Shown piece after piece: positions 43,157 through 51,420 of a DNA stretch of 64,000 nt (position 1 is its first letter; each line of letters opens with the position of its first letter). Origin of the DNA: Chryseobacterium paridis (GTDB lineage: Bacteria > Bacteroidota > Bacteroidia > Flavobacteriales > Weeksellaceae); NCBI RefSeq assembly GCF_016595215.1, contig NZ_JAENHK010000008.1, positions 62,001 to 126,000 on the forward strand, in the 5' to 3' direction. The position numbers and the translations under genes were made by a program. Under the pieces are notes generated by a model. It ran no database searches. It worked only from the letters and a program-made list of their open reading frames with translations, and was not told the DNA's origin.

Positions 43157-43187
43157 CGGTGTATAGTGATTAAATTAAATAAATATC

Positions 43188-43895
43188 TTAGTTAGATACC
43201 TTGTAAATATAGAATGAAGCAACACTTGATCCTAATAATCCTACATCTAGAAGAGAAGATCCTACAAGTCCGAATGAAATTTTGTCTCCAGCCTGTGCAG
43301 AATATATTGAACTTATACTAGATTCTGAAATGGTTAAGCTTAATAGAATTAAGTTAGCACCGCTAAAAGCACGGCTATCAATCGTTGTAGCTACCCCAGC
43401 TCTTGTTCTTACGATCCCTACACCAGGAGAGTTAGCCAAAATAGAAGCCTGTAGTCCAGTACCATAACGGAATGTAAATCCTATAGCATAAACTCCGTCT
43501 GATGGAATTGTATACGTGTTATCAGTATCTGAAAATAATGCAGCACTACCTATTGTTCTTTCTGCGTTTAAAAAGTTAACAGCTCTAAATCCACTTGGAA
43601 ATAGACCTAAGCTTAATAAACTGATCCCTGCTGTTTTTTTAGCAGCATATAAAGTAGTATTCGTAGCACCTGCAGTTGCTAATAATGCAGGGTTTGCTTG
43701 CTCAACTTCAGATGTAGCTGAGTTATACATCAAGACATTGTATCCGGTTGTAGTCGCTGTTGTTGGAACTGTTCTAACTTTTACGTCCCCATTTACGTCT
43801 AAAGTAGCTGCTGGTGTTGTTGTGTTGATTCCTACCTGTGAAAAGGCCTGAGTTGCTATCAAAGATAGAGTTAGAATGGAAATTTTAGTTTTCAT
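43188..43895 (-). CDS. Exported surface protein with C-terminal jelly-roll-like domain
   Basis: A 235-residue protein with a signal peptide (cleaved after AFS). The N-terminal VGINTTTPAATLDVNGDVKVRT block is the generic repeat start seen in flavobacterial surface and tail-fibre-like proteins. The remainder is low in charge and rich in Ser, Ala, Gly and Thr, and looks beta-stranded (TYTIPSDGVYAIGFTFRYG, AGDKISFGLVG), suggesting a C1q/TNF-like or adhesin-like fold. No sorting signal of the type IX C-terminal domain kind was recognised. Function is unknown. Confidence 0.6.
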   Translation of the reverse strand: MKTKISILTLSLIATQAFSQVGINTTTPAATLDVNGDVKVRTVPTTATTTGYNVLMYNSATSEVEQANPALLATAGATNTTLYAAKKTAGISLLSLGLFPSGFRAVNFLNAERTIGSAALFSDTDNTYTIPSDGVYAIGFTFRYGTGLQASILANSPGVGIVRTRAGVATTIDSRAFSGANLILLSLTISESSISSIYSAQAGDKISFGLVGSSLLDVGLLGSSVASFYIYKVSN

Positions 43896-44243
43896 GTTAT
43901 AAAAGTTTAAATTGTTATGGTTTTAGTTAGTTTCGTAAAAATACAGCAAATATTATGCCTGTAGATGAATATTATTTAAAATAAATCTATTATTTGTTAA
44001 AAATATTTTAACAATTTACGATTATTAATTAATATAATGCTACGTATTTATACTATAGGTAAATATACTAAATTTTTTTTTGAGAATAAAGATATATAAA
44101 AAAAATTAAATAAATCCCTTTTAAATGAATAATTTTTTGTTAACATAAAAATAAAGCTGTCATGAAATATGACAGCTTTATTTTAAAACAATGCTATTTA
44201 TGCATCATAATGGCGTTATTTTGTGTTTTATCAAACCATGTTT
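43896..44243. other. 348-bp spacer between surface protein and pheA
   Basis: Very AT-rich. It must contain the surface protein's promoter near 43930-43960. It also holds the perfect pheA terminator described separately. No frame or RNA gene is apparent. Confidence 0.55.
44148..44184 (-). terminator. Terminator of pheA
   Basis: 16-bp perfect stem (core AATAAAGCTGTCAT / ATGACAGCTTTATT), GAAAT loop, downstream of pheA on the minus strand, T-run on that strand. Confidence 0.85.
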
Positions 44244-45092
44244 TTAGGCCTCTAATAAAAATTCTTTATAATTTCCTAGGAAATCTACACTCGCATGTAT
44301 CGATTCTAATTCCTGTAATGCATTTTGGTGTAAGACAGGATTCCATTCTCCAGCCACATTGATAAAGAAAAAATAATTGCCAAGTCCTGTTTTTAATGTT
44401 CTTGACTCTATTTTACTCAAGTTCATTTTTCGCCAAGCAAAAACAGATAACACCTGATGTAATCCTCCGGCATGATCTTCCGGAAGTGTAATGAGAAGTC
44501 CGGATTTTTCACCCAGGGCCTCAAGGTTTTTATTTTTGTAAAAATGTCCTTCTTTAGAAATAACAATGAATCTTGTATGATTCTGTTCGAAATCCTGAAT
44601 ATTACGATTGGTAATTTTTAATCCATAAAGATTGGCTGCAAACTGATTGGCTACAGCAGCTATTCTTTGATCTGGATTTTCAGATACGAACTTAGCGGCA
44701 GCGGCAGTTGAAGAAAAATCCTGCCTTTGAATATTTTTATAATGAGTATCCAGGAAATGAAAGCTCTGAGCCAAGGCTTGTGGGTGAGAGTAAATTCTCT
44801 CTACATCCTCGATCTTATTATCAGGGTGGATCATTAAATGATGAGCTATAGGCATTACAGCTTCCGCTTCAATTTTTATAGAAGGTGTTTTATATAAATA
44901 ATCCAATGTCATAGAGACTGTCCCCTCAATTGAATTTTCTAAAGGAACAACAGCCTTATCGACTTCTCCTCTTTCAACTGCAGCAAAGCAGTCTAAAATA
45001 TTAGCCTGAGGCAAAAGTTCTTCATTGGGAAAAAGTTGGGTAGTTGCGAGTTGGGTAAAACTAGCATGTGGACCTAGAAATGCAATCTTCAT
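44244..45092 (-). CDS. pheA: Prephenate dehydratase
   Basis: A 282-residue monofunctional enzyme, phenylalanine branch. The periplasmic-binding-protein-like dehydratase core (about residues 1-180) begins MKIAFLGPHASFTQLAT and carries VVPLENSIEGTVSMTLDYL and NHTRFIVIS (the TRF motif). The C-terminal ACT domain (about 195-275, ITLPEDHAGGLHQVLSVFAWRKMNLSKIESR) gives phenylalanine feedback control. No chorismate mutase domain is fused, unlike E. coli PheA. It is transcribed alone and ends in a strong terminator. Confidence 0.92.
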   Translation of the reverse strand: MKIAFLGPHASFTQLATTQLFPNEELLPQANILDCFAAVERGEVDKAVVPLENSIEGTVSMTLDYLYKTPSIKIEAEAVMPIAHHLMIHPDNKIEDVERIYSHPQALAQSFHFLDTHYKNIQRQDFSSTAAAAKFVSENPDQRIAAVANQFAANLYGLKITNRNIQDFEQNHTRFIVISKEGHFYKNKNLEALGEKSGLLITLPEDHAGGLHQVLSVFAWRKMNLSKIESRTLKTGLGNYFFFINVAGEWNPVLHQNALQELESIHASVDFLGNYKEFLLEA

Positions 45093-45163
45093 ATATCATT
45101 TATAATTAAAAAAGTTTAGCAAAGGAAAGGAATTGTTTATGGTAAAAAAAATCCTACAGGTAA

Positions 45164-45589
45164 TTATATGGATTTGTCATCTGATTTCCAATTTTCGTGT
45201 ATAAGTTTGAGCAAATAATCCGGACATTTTATAATCTTACCGGTTTTTGAGTCTAAGAAGAATAGAGAGGTGGAGGCTTCTGTAATTTTTATACCTTCTT
45301 CATTGTAAATTTCATATTCAAATTCTATTCTTACTCCTGGTATCTTTTTTAGGTATGTATGAATTTCTAATTTTTGATCATACAAAGCTGGCTTCAAATA
45401 CTTAATTTTATAGTCAGAAACAGGGAGCCAAATTCCTTGGTTTTCAATTTCATCATATGGCATTCCTATGGTTCGAAGTAGTTCAACTCTGCCAATTTCA
45501 AAGTACGTTGCATAGTTACCATAGTATACATATTTCATAGGGTCTGTTTCTGCGTAACGTACTCGTATTGAGTGTATTGAGTGTATCAT
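45164..45589 (-). CDS. Acyl-CoA thioesterase, 4-hydroxybenzoyl-CoA/YbgC type
   Basis: A 141-residue hotdog-fold protein starting MIHSIHSIRVRYAETD at 45589. An ATG at 45610 lies upstream of the transcript start expected from the -7 box TATATTTG (45619-45612). RYAETDPMKYVYYGNYATYFEIGRVELLR is the family's active-site Asp-containing block. Probably hydrolyses short acyl-CoAs. It is divergent from dnaA, with the promoters in the 137-base spacer. Confidence 0.85.
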   Translation of the reverse strand: MIHSIHSIRVRYAETDPMKYVYYGNYATYFEIGRVELLRTIGMPYDEIENQGIWLPVSDYKIKYLKPALYDQKLEIHTYLKKIPGVRIEFEYEIYNEEGIKITEASTSLFFLDSKTGKIIKCPDYLLKLIHENWKSDDKSI

Positions 45590-45726
45590 TTTTGCTCTTA
45601 AATTATACATACAAATATATTTTTAAATAATCAATACCTGCAATATTTTTTTTTGAAAATAAAAAATTAGACCTTTGTCTTCCTTCTAAACACAGTACTA
45701 ACAAAAGAATTAATCAGGGCATAAAT

Positions 45727-47181
45727 ATGGATGAAAATTTAATGATGATATGGCAGAAGTGCCTTCAGTTTATGCGTGATAATCTTAACGCAGCTGAAGA
45801 TAATTCTGATTTGAAAAAGCTTGAAAAATCTTTCGACTTATTGTTTGACAAAGTGCAACCAATTTCTTTGGTTGATAACAATCTTACTTTAATGGTTCCG
45901 AGTGATTTTTACAAAGAATATATTGAGGATAATTACTTGTCTCTTCTTTCTGCTGCCCTGAAGAAAAATATAGGAAAAGGAGTAAAATTATGGTATTCAG
46001 TAATGGAAAATAAACCAAACGGTTTAGAAAAACCTGTTACTATGAATATGAAAGGAAAAAGTGTTCCGACTCCTAAAGTTCAGGAAACAATGCCTCAAGG
46101 TTTTTCATCTAATATCGTGAATCCTTTTGTCGTTCCTGGAATTAAGAAAGTAAATATAGATTCCAATTTAAAGTCAGACTTTTCTTTTGATAATTATGTA
46201 GAAGGAGAGAGCAACAAATTTGCTGCAACTGTAGCAAGATCTATTGCAAAAAGACCAGGAGCAACTGCTTTTAATCCATTATTTTTATATGGTGGATATG
46301 GAGTAGGGAAAACCCACTTAGGACAAGCGGTAGGATTAGAAGTTAAAAGCCAATTTCCAGACAAAGTGGTTCTTTATTTATCTTCTGAAAAATTTATTCA
46401 ACAGTTTATATCAGCTGCAAAAGCTCATAAACAAACTGAATTCGCTAACTTTTACCAAATGGTAGACGTTTTAATTATAGATGATATTCAGTTTCTTTCC
46501 GGTAAATCAGCTACTCAGGATAGTTTCTTCCATATTTTTGATTATTTACATCAAAATGGAAAACAGATTATTCTTACTTCTGATAAGGCTCCGGTTGATA
46601 TTATGGATATTCAGGACAGAATTGTTTCCCGTTTCAAATGGGGACTTTCTGCAGAGATCAAGTCTCCTGACTTAGAGACCAGAAGAAAAATTATTGTTGA
46701 TAAATTAAGCAGAGATGGAATTGTTTTAACAGAAGATATGCTTGATTTCCTTGCTGCTGAGGCAAAAACCAATGTAAGAGAGCTTATTGGGGTGATCAAT
46801 TCAGTAATTGCTTATTCCACGATCTATAAATCTGATCTTAGTCTGGAATTATTGAAAGATACGATCAATAAGATTGCTGCCAACCAGAAGAAAATAATCA
46901 ATATCCCTTATATTCAGGAGATAGTGTGTGATTATTTTGGGATTAAGAGAGAACAATTGCTTTCTAAAACAAGAAAAAGAGAAATTGCACTTCCAAGACA
47001 GTTAGCCATGTATTTTGCTAAGGAATTTACCAATGCTACTTTTACGAAAATTGGTGAGGAAATGGGAGGAAAAGACCACTCGACAGTAATGTATGCTTGT
47101 GAAACGATAAAAGATGTTTCAAAGATTGACAAGGAAGTTAAGAAGTATGTCAAAGAACTTACTGAGAGAATAAAACATTAA
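45727..47181 (+). CDS. dnaA: Chromosomal replication initiator DnaA
   Basis: A 484-residue protein with four domains. Domain I is an N-terminal oligomerisation part (about 1-90). A short linker (domain II) follows. The AAA+ domain III has Walker A GGYGVGKT (189-196), Walker B VLIIDDIQF and sensor motifs. Domain IV (about 370-484) binds DnaA boxes and contains GGKDHSTVMYACETI. Length is normal. The upstream spacer shows no obvious cluster of TTATNCACA boxes. The downstream terminator stem (47204-47234) separates it from the phosphatase operon. Confidence 0.95.
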   Translation: MDENLMMIWQKCLQFMRDNLNAAEDNSDLKKLEKSFDLLFDKVQPISLVDNNLTLMVPSDFYKEYIEDNYLSLLSAALKKNIGKGVKLWYSVMENKPNGLEKPVTMNMKGKSVPTPKVQETMPQGFSSNIVNPFVVPGIKKVNIDSNLKSDFSFDNYVEGESNKFAATVARSIAKRPGATAFNPLFLYGGYGVGKTHLGQAVGLEVKSQFPDKVVLYLSSEKFIQQFISAAKAHKQTEFANFYQMVDVLIIDDIQFLSGKSATQDSFFHIFDYLHQNGKQIILTSDKAPVDIMDIQDRIVSRFKWGLSAEIKSPDLETRRKIIVDKLSRDGIVLTEDMLDFLAAEAKTNVRELIGVINSVIAYSTIYKSDLSLELLKDTINKIAANQKKIINIPYIQEIVCDYFGIKREQLLSKTRKREIALPRQLAMYFAKEFTNATFTKIGEEMGGKDHSTVMYACETIKDVSKIDKEVKKYVKELTERIKH

Positions 47182-47203
47182 AATAATTTAATTTGATATA
47201 AAG

Positions 47204-47236
47204 AAAATGAAGGATAGAAATTATTCTTCATTTTTT
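47204..47236 (+). terminator. Terminator after dnaA
   Basis: AAAATGAAG / CTTCATTTT with extension of the stem inward (GATA against TATT) and a T-run. Confidence 0.75.
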
Positions 47237-47240
47237 TATT

Positions 47241-47248
47241 TAATTTTG
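47241..47248 (+). promoter_or_regulatory. -7 box of the phosphatase operon
   Basis: TAATTTTG, 32 bases before the ATG at 47281, just after the dnaA terminator. The -33 partner is not clear. Confidence 0.45.
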
Positions 47249-47280
47249 TTGGATTACTCAAAAAATGATACGATTTTAGG

Positions 47281-47730
47281 ATGAAAATATTGATGGTATG
47301 TTTAGGAAATATATGCAGAAGCCCTTTAGCGGAGGGAATTATGAAAACAAAACTTCCTTCCGGATTTTTTGTAGATTCTGCGGGAACTATTTCAATGCAC
47401 GAAGGAGAGCATCCTGATAAAAGAGCAATAAAAACCGCTGCCAACCATGGAATCGATATCTCAAAACAGCGATCCAGACCCATTACCAGAAAAGACTTTG
47501 AAAACTTCGATCTCATTTATTGTATGGATATCGATATCTATGGAGATGTTGTATCAAAAACCCACAGTGAAGAAGAAAGGCAGAAAGTTTTTCTATTTTT
47601 AGAAGCAGCAGGAAATCACGAAAATGCTGAAGTTCCTGATCCATATTGGGGTGATATGAATGATTTTGAAGATGTGTATCAGCTTTTAGATAATGCATGC
47701 AATATCATTCGTAACCAAATTGTAATTTGA
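47281..47730 (+). CDS. Low-molecular-weight protein-tyrosine phosphatase
   Basis: A 149-residue enzyme with the P-loop CLGNICRS (Cys7, Arg13) and the general-acid Asp120 in VPDPYWGD, both as in the LMW-PTP family. It dephosphorylates tyrosine-phosphorylated proteins. In some bacteria relatives act with polysaccharide tyrosine kinases. No kinase is adjacent. It leads a three-gene run (47281-48936), spaced 1 and 5 bases apart. Confidence 0.92.
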   Translation: MKILMVCLGNICRSPLAEGIMKTKLPSGFFVDSAGTISMHEGEHPDKRAIKTAANHGIDISKQRSRPITRKDFENFDLIYCMDIDIYGDVVSKTHSEEERQKVFLFLEAAGNHENAEVPDPYWGDMNDFEDVYQLLDNACNIIRNQIVI

Positions 47731-47731
47731 T

Positions 47732-48232
47732 ATGAGATATTTATTTTTACTATTTTTCATAAGCTCCAACCTGTTTTTTGCTCAAAGTAAAGATGAGGTT
47801 GCTATCCGAAAAGTAATGGACGATTTTATGAGTTGCATTAAAACAGGAGATGAGGTCAAGTATCTTTCCTTATTTCAAGATCCAGTCCAGTGGACAGGAG
47901 TTTATGTTGATCGGACACAGGTTAAACGTCTTGAAAAAAATCCTAAAGCAGATAGCCATTTTGTAGATGATTACAAGACTTTCATCAAAGGCTTTAAGGA
48001 TGATAAATCTGAGGAGAAGTTCGATAATATTAAGATTATTGAAGACGGATCAATAGCGTCAGCGAACTTCGACTATAGTTTCTGGTATGATGGAAAAATG
48101 AGTAATTGGGGGAAAGAAATCTGGACCTTAATGAAAATTAACGGTGCCTGGAAAATTACTTCTGTTACGTTTTCAATGGATTTCACTAAATATTTTGCTC
48201 AACCTTCGTTAAAAGAAAGAACCCAAAAATAA
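47732..48232 (+). CDS. Exported NTF2-like (SnoaL/DUF4440-type) protein
   Basis: A 166-residue protein with a signal peptide (MRYLFLLFFISSNLFFAQ). The body (VAIRKVMDDFMSCIKTGDEVKYLSLF ... WTLMKINGAWKITSVTFSMD) is a single NTF2-like cone. Such folds bind small hydrophobic ligands or have no known catalysis. It is between the phosphatase and the RsmI-like gene with gaps of 1 and 5 bases. The link is probably operonic only. Confidence 0.75.
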   Translation: MRYLFLLFFISSNLFFAQSKDEVAIRKVMDDFMSCIKTGDEVKYLSLFQDPVQWTGVYVDRTQVKRLEKNPKADSHFVDDYKTFIKGFKDDKSEEKFDNIKIIEDGSIASANFDYSFWYDGKMSNWGKEIWTLMKINGAWKITSVTFSMDFTKYFAQPSLKERTQK

Positions 48233-48237
48233 AAAGA

Positions 48238-48936
48238 ATGCTTTTTTTACTTCCAGCTTTTTTATCAGAAAATACACCTATTAGTCACTTTTCACCGGTG
48301 ATGAATGATTATATCATGCAAACCGATTATTTTTTTGTGGAGAATGAAAAGACAGCCCGAAAGGTCATTAAATTTTTTGCTCCTGAAAAAAAGCAGGCAG
48401 ATCTTAAACTGTTTTTATTAGATAAATATACCCAGAATGCAGATATCAAAGAGGCTCAGGAACTGATGCTGAAAGGTCAGGATTTTGGATTGCTTTCTGA
48501 AGCTGGATTACCATGTATTGCAGATCCGGGAAATTTAATAGTGAAATGGTGTCATGAGAAAAATATAAGAGTAGTGCCTATTTCAGGGCCTTCATCAATA
48601 ATTTTAGCATTAATTTCCAGTGGATTTAATGGACAGGAATTTTCATTTAATGGATACCTTCCGATTGATAAAGGGGAGAAAAAACGACAGATTTTGCACT
48701 TAGAAAGTCTGGTGCAGAAAACAGGTTATTCTCAAATTTTCATGGAAACACCGTATAGAAATAATGCTCTTTTTGAAGACTTGTGTAAGTTCTTATCTCC
48801 CAGTACAAAGCTTTGTATAGCTGCTAATATTAACGATCCGGAACACGAGTTTATTCAGACAAAAACGATCAAGGATTGGCAAAAACAAAAACCGGAACTT
48901 CATAAGATTCCTGCTGTTTTTGTTCTTGGGAAATAA
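48238..48936 (+). CDS. Tetrapyrrole-methylase-fold protein, RsmI-like
   Basis: A 232-residue protein of the SAM-dependent tetrapyrrole methylase fold. It carries the conserved SEAGLPCIADPG, PISGPSSIILALISSGF and METPYRNNALFEDL stretches seen in the 16S rRNA ribose methyltransferase RsmI (C1402). It is somewhat shorter than E. coli RsmI (286). Bacteroidota often carry both a full RsmI and such a short paralogue, so rRNA methylation is plausible but not certain. Last gene of its run, followed by a REP-like element. Confidence 0.85.
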   Translation: MLFLLPAFLSENTPISHFSPVMNDYIMQTDYFFVENEKTARKVIKFFAPEKKQADLKLFLLDKYTQNADIKEAQELMLKGQDFGLLSEAGLPCIADPGNLIVKWCHEKNIRVVPISGPSSIILALISSGFNGQEFSFNGYLPIDKGEKKRQILHLESLVQKTGYSQIFMETPYRNNALFEDLCKFLSPSTKLCIAANINDPEHEFIQTKTIKDWQKQKPELHKIPAVFVLGK

Positions 48937-48937
48937 A

Positions 48938-48971
48938 CGTCATTGCGAGCAGAAAGGCGAAGCAATCTCAA
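48938..48971. repeat. REP-like element, CGTCATTGCGAG type
   Basis: CGTCATTGCGAGC then AGGCGAAGCAATCTC, the same family as the copies at 56689 and 57528. Confidence 0.65.
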
Positions 48972-48998
48972 ATCGAAGCATAGTTTTTACATCAATAA

Positions 48999-49030
48999 AA
49001 ACCCGAATATGAAATTCATATTCGGGTTTA
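48999..49030. terminator. Bidirectional terminator between RsmI-like and DUF4349 genes
   Basis: AAACCCGAATATG / CATATTCGGGTTT stem with a short AT loop. Confidence 0.85.
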
Positions 49031-49032
49031 TG

Positions 49033-49884
49033 TTATTTTTTCCTTCTTCCTTTCCATTTTCTCCATAAGAAGATAAGTACCGGAATTGCTAAGAAAAACG
49101 GCCAAAGAGAGATCACTCCAAGTATGAAACTGATAAAGCTATTCCAACCTTGGGTAAGAGAATCCCCAAACCTGCTTCCAAAACCTATTTTTGAAGTTGC
49201 AGAACTTCTTACTTTTTCTTTGTATAAACTTAAATTTAGTGTGCTGTAATTTACCCGGTCATCGATAAAGCGAAGCTTGCCTTCAGCAACGTCTATTTCA
49301 TCTTCAAGACCGCGGATCTTCTCCTGAATTTCAAGCATATCTTTTGTATTAGACGCTCTTTTAAGCAAGTCTCGATACTTTTCAAGATAGATTTTCTTGT
49401 TGGCAAGTTTTATAGCAACATCAGTATATTCTTCTGTTACATCCTCTGATGATATATTTTTTGATAAAACAGAACCGATCCCATCTGAAAAGGAATTGAT
49501 GAGTGCATCAAAGTTTTTATGTGGGACACGGATAGTAAGATTTAGATTTTCATCTGCATCGGAATTTCGGAAATCTTCAGTCTGAATATAGGCATTGTTT
49601 TTCTTTAAGATTTCGTTCACCTGACCCTGGGATTTCTTAATATCTCCCACCTGGATCCGCATATCTCCATTTTTAATAATTTTTTTAGAAATGGTATCGA
49701 TTCTTTTAGTTGTTCGCTGCTGTGGCTCTTCTTGTGGTGGGGGTGGAGCTGGTTCGCTTTCGGAAAAATTGACAAGTTTATCTGATACTACAAGATCTGC
49801 GCTAACTTTTTGTTCAGCAATACCATCGGATTTGCTGCAATGAATAAATGTGAAGGATATTAAAAGTAAAATTAAGTTTTTCAT
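49033..49884 (-). CDS. DUF4349 lipoprotein with C-terminal membrane helix
   Basis: A 283-residue protein. A lipoprotein signal ends in FIHC-S, so Cys16 is the likely lipidation site. A Pro/Glu/Gln linker (PAPPPPQEEPQQ) precedes the DUF4349 domain (about 60-235) with RIQVGDIKKSQGQVNEILKKNN, a long coiled coil (LEIQEKIRGLEDEIDVAEGKLRFID), and a final transmembrane helix with a basic tail (FLWRKWKGRRKK). The family occurs across bacteria with unknown function, sometimes near stress genes. Topology puts the domain in the periplasm. Confidence 0.85.
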   Translation of the reverse strand: MKNLILLLISFTFIHCSKSDGIAEQKVSADLVVSDKLVNFSESEPAPPPPQEEPQQRTTKRIDTISKKIIKNGDMRIQVGDIKKSQGQVNEILKKNNAYIQTEDFRNSDADENLNLTIRVPHKNFDALINSFSDGIGSVLSKNISSEDVTEEYTDVAIKLANKKIYLEKYRDLLKRASNTKDMLEIQEKIRGLEDEIDVAEGKLRFIDDRVNYSTLNLSLYKEKVRSSATSKIGFGSRFGDSLTQGWNSFISFILGVISLWPFFLAIPVLIFLWRKWKGRRKK

Positions 49885-49940
49885 GAATGTTTTTTCATGA
49901 ATCTTATCAAAAACTATGCTTAAATTAAAAGATCAGGGGA

Positions 49941-50414
49941 TTAATATCTTATTCCTGTTTTTTTGAAAATAAAAGTTAAAAGCCAGATAGGTCCCATTAA
50001 AAGAAACTGCAGATCCTTTATGAAAGATGGTTTTTTGCCTTCTATTTTATGGCCCAGAAATCTTAAAACCCATGTGATGGCAAATATTGAAAGGTAAATA
50101 ATCCATGAGTTTTTCCAAAAATGGATATTGACAGTATAGACTGATTTTTCCATTAATATCATTATAAGGAGCATAATGAAGCTGATGAGTAATGATAATC
50201 TCAAATAAAATACAGTAATCAGAAGGATGGCAATTACACTTACTATACTCACACAACCAAAATAAGGAGAACACATGTGTGGCGATGGAATCAAAGAGAC
50301 AAAACCTAAAATAGCCCAGAAGATCAGAGGAACACAAATCCAATGGATTATTTTGTTGGTTTTGTTTTTGTGACTTTTACAATATTCTGCGAAGAATAAG
50401 TCTATCTTTCTCAT
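49941..50414 (-). CDS. Mpo1-like (DUF962/YGL010w) membrane protein
   Basis: A 157-residue protein with about four transmembrane helices. The N-terminal YCKSHKNKTNKIIHWICVPLIFW carries the His-rich block of the Mpo1 family, whose yeast member is an iron-dependent 2-hydroxy fatty acid dioxygenase. Further His (VNIHFWKN, LGHKIEGKKP) lie at the expected places. Enzymatic activity in Flavobacteria is inferred. It is divergent from the AraC gene. Confidence 0.82.
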   Translation of the reverse strand: MRKIDLFFAEYCKSHKNKTNKIIHWICVPLIFWAILGFVSLIPSPHMCSPYFGCVSIVSVIAILLITVFYLRLSLLISFIMLLIMILMEKSVYTVNIHFWKNSWIIYLSIFAITWVLRFLGHKIEGKKPSFIKDLQFLLMGPIWLLTFIFKKTGIRY

Positions 50415-50449
50415 AATATGGAATTTGGATTATACTAAATTAATAAAAT

Positions 50450-50481
50450 TTTGGATGCAGCCAAGAGATTGAATACTTTTG
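50450..50481 (+). promoter_or_regulatory. Promoter of the efflux-linked AraC gene, leaderless
   Basis: TTTG at 50450-50453, 20 bases, TACTTTTG at 50474-50481, then only four bases to ATG 50486. Confidence 0.6.
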
Positions 50482-50485
50482 CGAT

Positions 50486-51331
50486 ATGTCTGTCCTAGAA
50501 AAATTTGGAGTTGAGATTTTCACCCAACATAATATTTTCGAGAGAATCTCGACCGAAAAACCATTTCGTCCTGATAATCCGGCGTTTATTTTTGTGAAAA
50601 CCGGAACGATAAAACTCCGTCAGCATTTTAGTGATCTGGAGCTTACTCCTAATATGTTTATGGTGACCGATCCCCAAACTGTTTATGAGATGGTTTCCGT
50701 AAGTGATGATTTTCAATCGCGAATGGTTTCTTATAAAAGAGAGTTTATTTCTGCTTTATCATTGAAGTTTAACCGCCTGATTGGGTACCGGTATTTCAGA
50801 CAGCAAATGAATAAAGGGGTGCCTTTTGAGGAGGAAGAAATGGAAATGGTGTGGAAAAGTGTCAATTTTCTTAAATATATATTAGATTTTGAAGCGGATA
50901 TGATGTATAAGAAAGAAATTGTTGAACACTTGTTTTCTATCTTTTGCTATCAGATGGCAGGAATTATTTCTAAGGAAGACAGTTATTCTATGGGGCAAAT
51001 GTCAAGGCAGGAAGAGATTGTTTTTGTATTTTTAAATGATCTCGCTGCCCATCATCTTAAAGATAGAACGGTTGAGTTTTATGCCGCCCGGCAATCTATT
51101 ACAACCAGACATCTTTCATCAGTCGTAAAATCAGTTACAGGAAAGTCCGCAAGCCACATCATAGCATTGATTGTTATGAATGAGGCTAAAGTTCTTTTAA
51201 ACTCGTCTAAAAGGACTGTTTCAGATATTGCAGGTATTCTTGGATTTAGTGATCAGTACTCGTTTTCTCATTTTTTCAAGAAACATTTGGAATTAAGTCC
51301 CAGTCAGTATAGAAATCAATTTGAAGGTTAA
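50486..51331 (+). CDS. AraC family regulator upstream of an efflux operon
   Basis: A 281-residue regulator. The N-terminal cupin-like sensor (FIFVKTGTIKLRQHFSDLEL, about residues 30-60) is followed by the AraC DNA-binding domain with VEFYAARQSITTRHLSSVVKSVTGKSASHIIALIVMNEAK and VSDIAGILGFSDQYSFSHFFKKHLELSPSQYR. It is immediately upstream of and co-directional with the tolC-emrA-MFS operon, which is the probable target. An 8-bp palindrome at 51360-51379 overlaps that operon's promoter. Confidence 0.88.
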   Translation: MSVLEKFGVEIFTQHNIFERISTEKPFRPDNPAFIFVKTGTIKLRQHFSDLELTPNMFMVTDPQTVYEMVSVSDDFQSRMVSYKREFISALSLKFNRLIGYRYFRQQMNKGVPFEEEEMEMVWKSVNFLKYILDFEADMMYKKEIVEHLFSIFCYQMAGIISKEDSYSMGQMSRQEEIVFVFLNDLAAHHLKDRTVEFYAARQSITTRHLSSVVKSVTGKSASHIIALIVMNEAKVLLNSSKRTVSDIAGILGFSDQYSFSHFFKKHLELSPSQYRNQFEG

Positions 51332-51359
51332 ATCCTACATTTGAACATCTTTTTCCAAA

Positions 51360-51379
51360 AATCAAACATTTGTTTGATT
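51360..51379. promoter_or_regulatory. Dyad operator candidate upstream of the efflux operon
   Basis: 8-bp arms AATCAAAC and GTTTGATT around ATTT. The right arm contains the TTTG elements used as -33. It contains the 12-mer AAACATTTGTTT also found upstream of the SusC gene (59878). Binding protein unknown. Confidence 0.5.
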
Positions 51380-51399
51380 GCTTGGCCACCGTAACTTTG
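51369..51399 (+). promoter_or_regulatory. Promoter of the efflux operon
   Basis: TTTG 51369-51372, 19 bases, TAACTTTG 51392-51399, ATG of the TolC gene at 51421. It overlaps the dyad described separately. Confidence 0.65.
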
Positions 51400-51420
51400 C
51401 CTTTGTAAAAACAAGGTAAA

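Noticed and set aside
50047-50343. Open frame of 98 codons on the minus strand inside the Mpo1-like gene
   Set aside because: It overlaps a clearly conserved gene in another frame and has no recognisable motif. It is a shadow.
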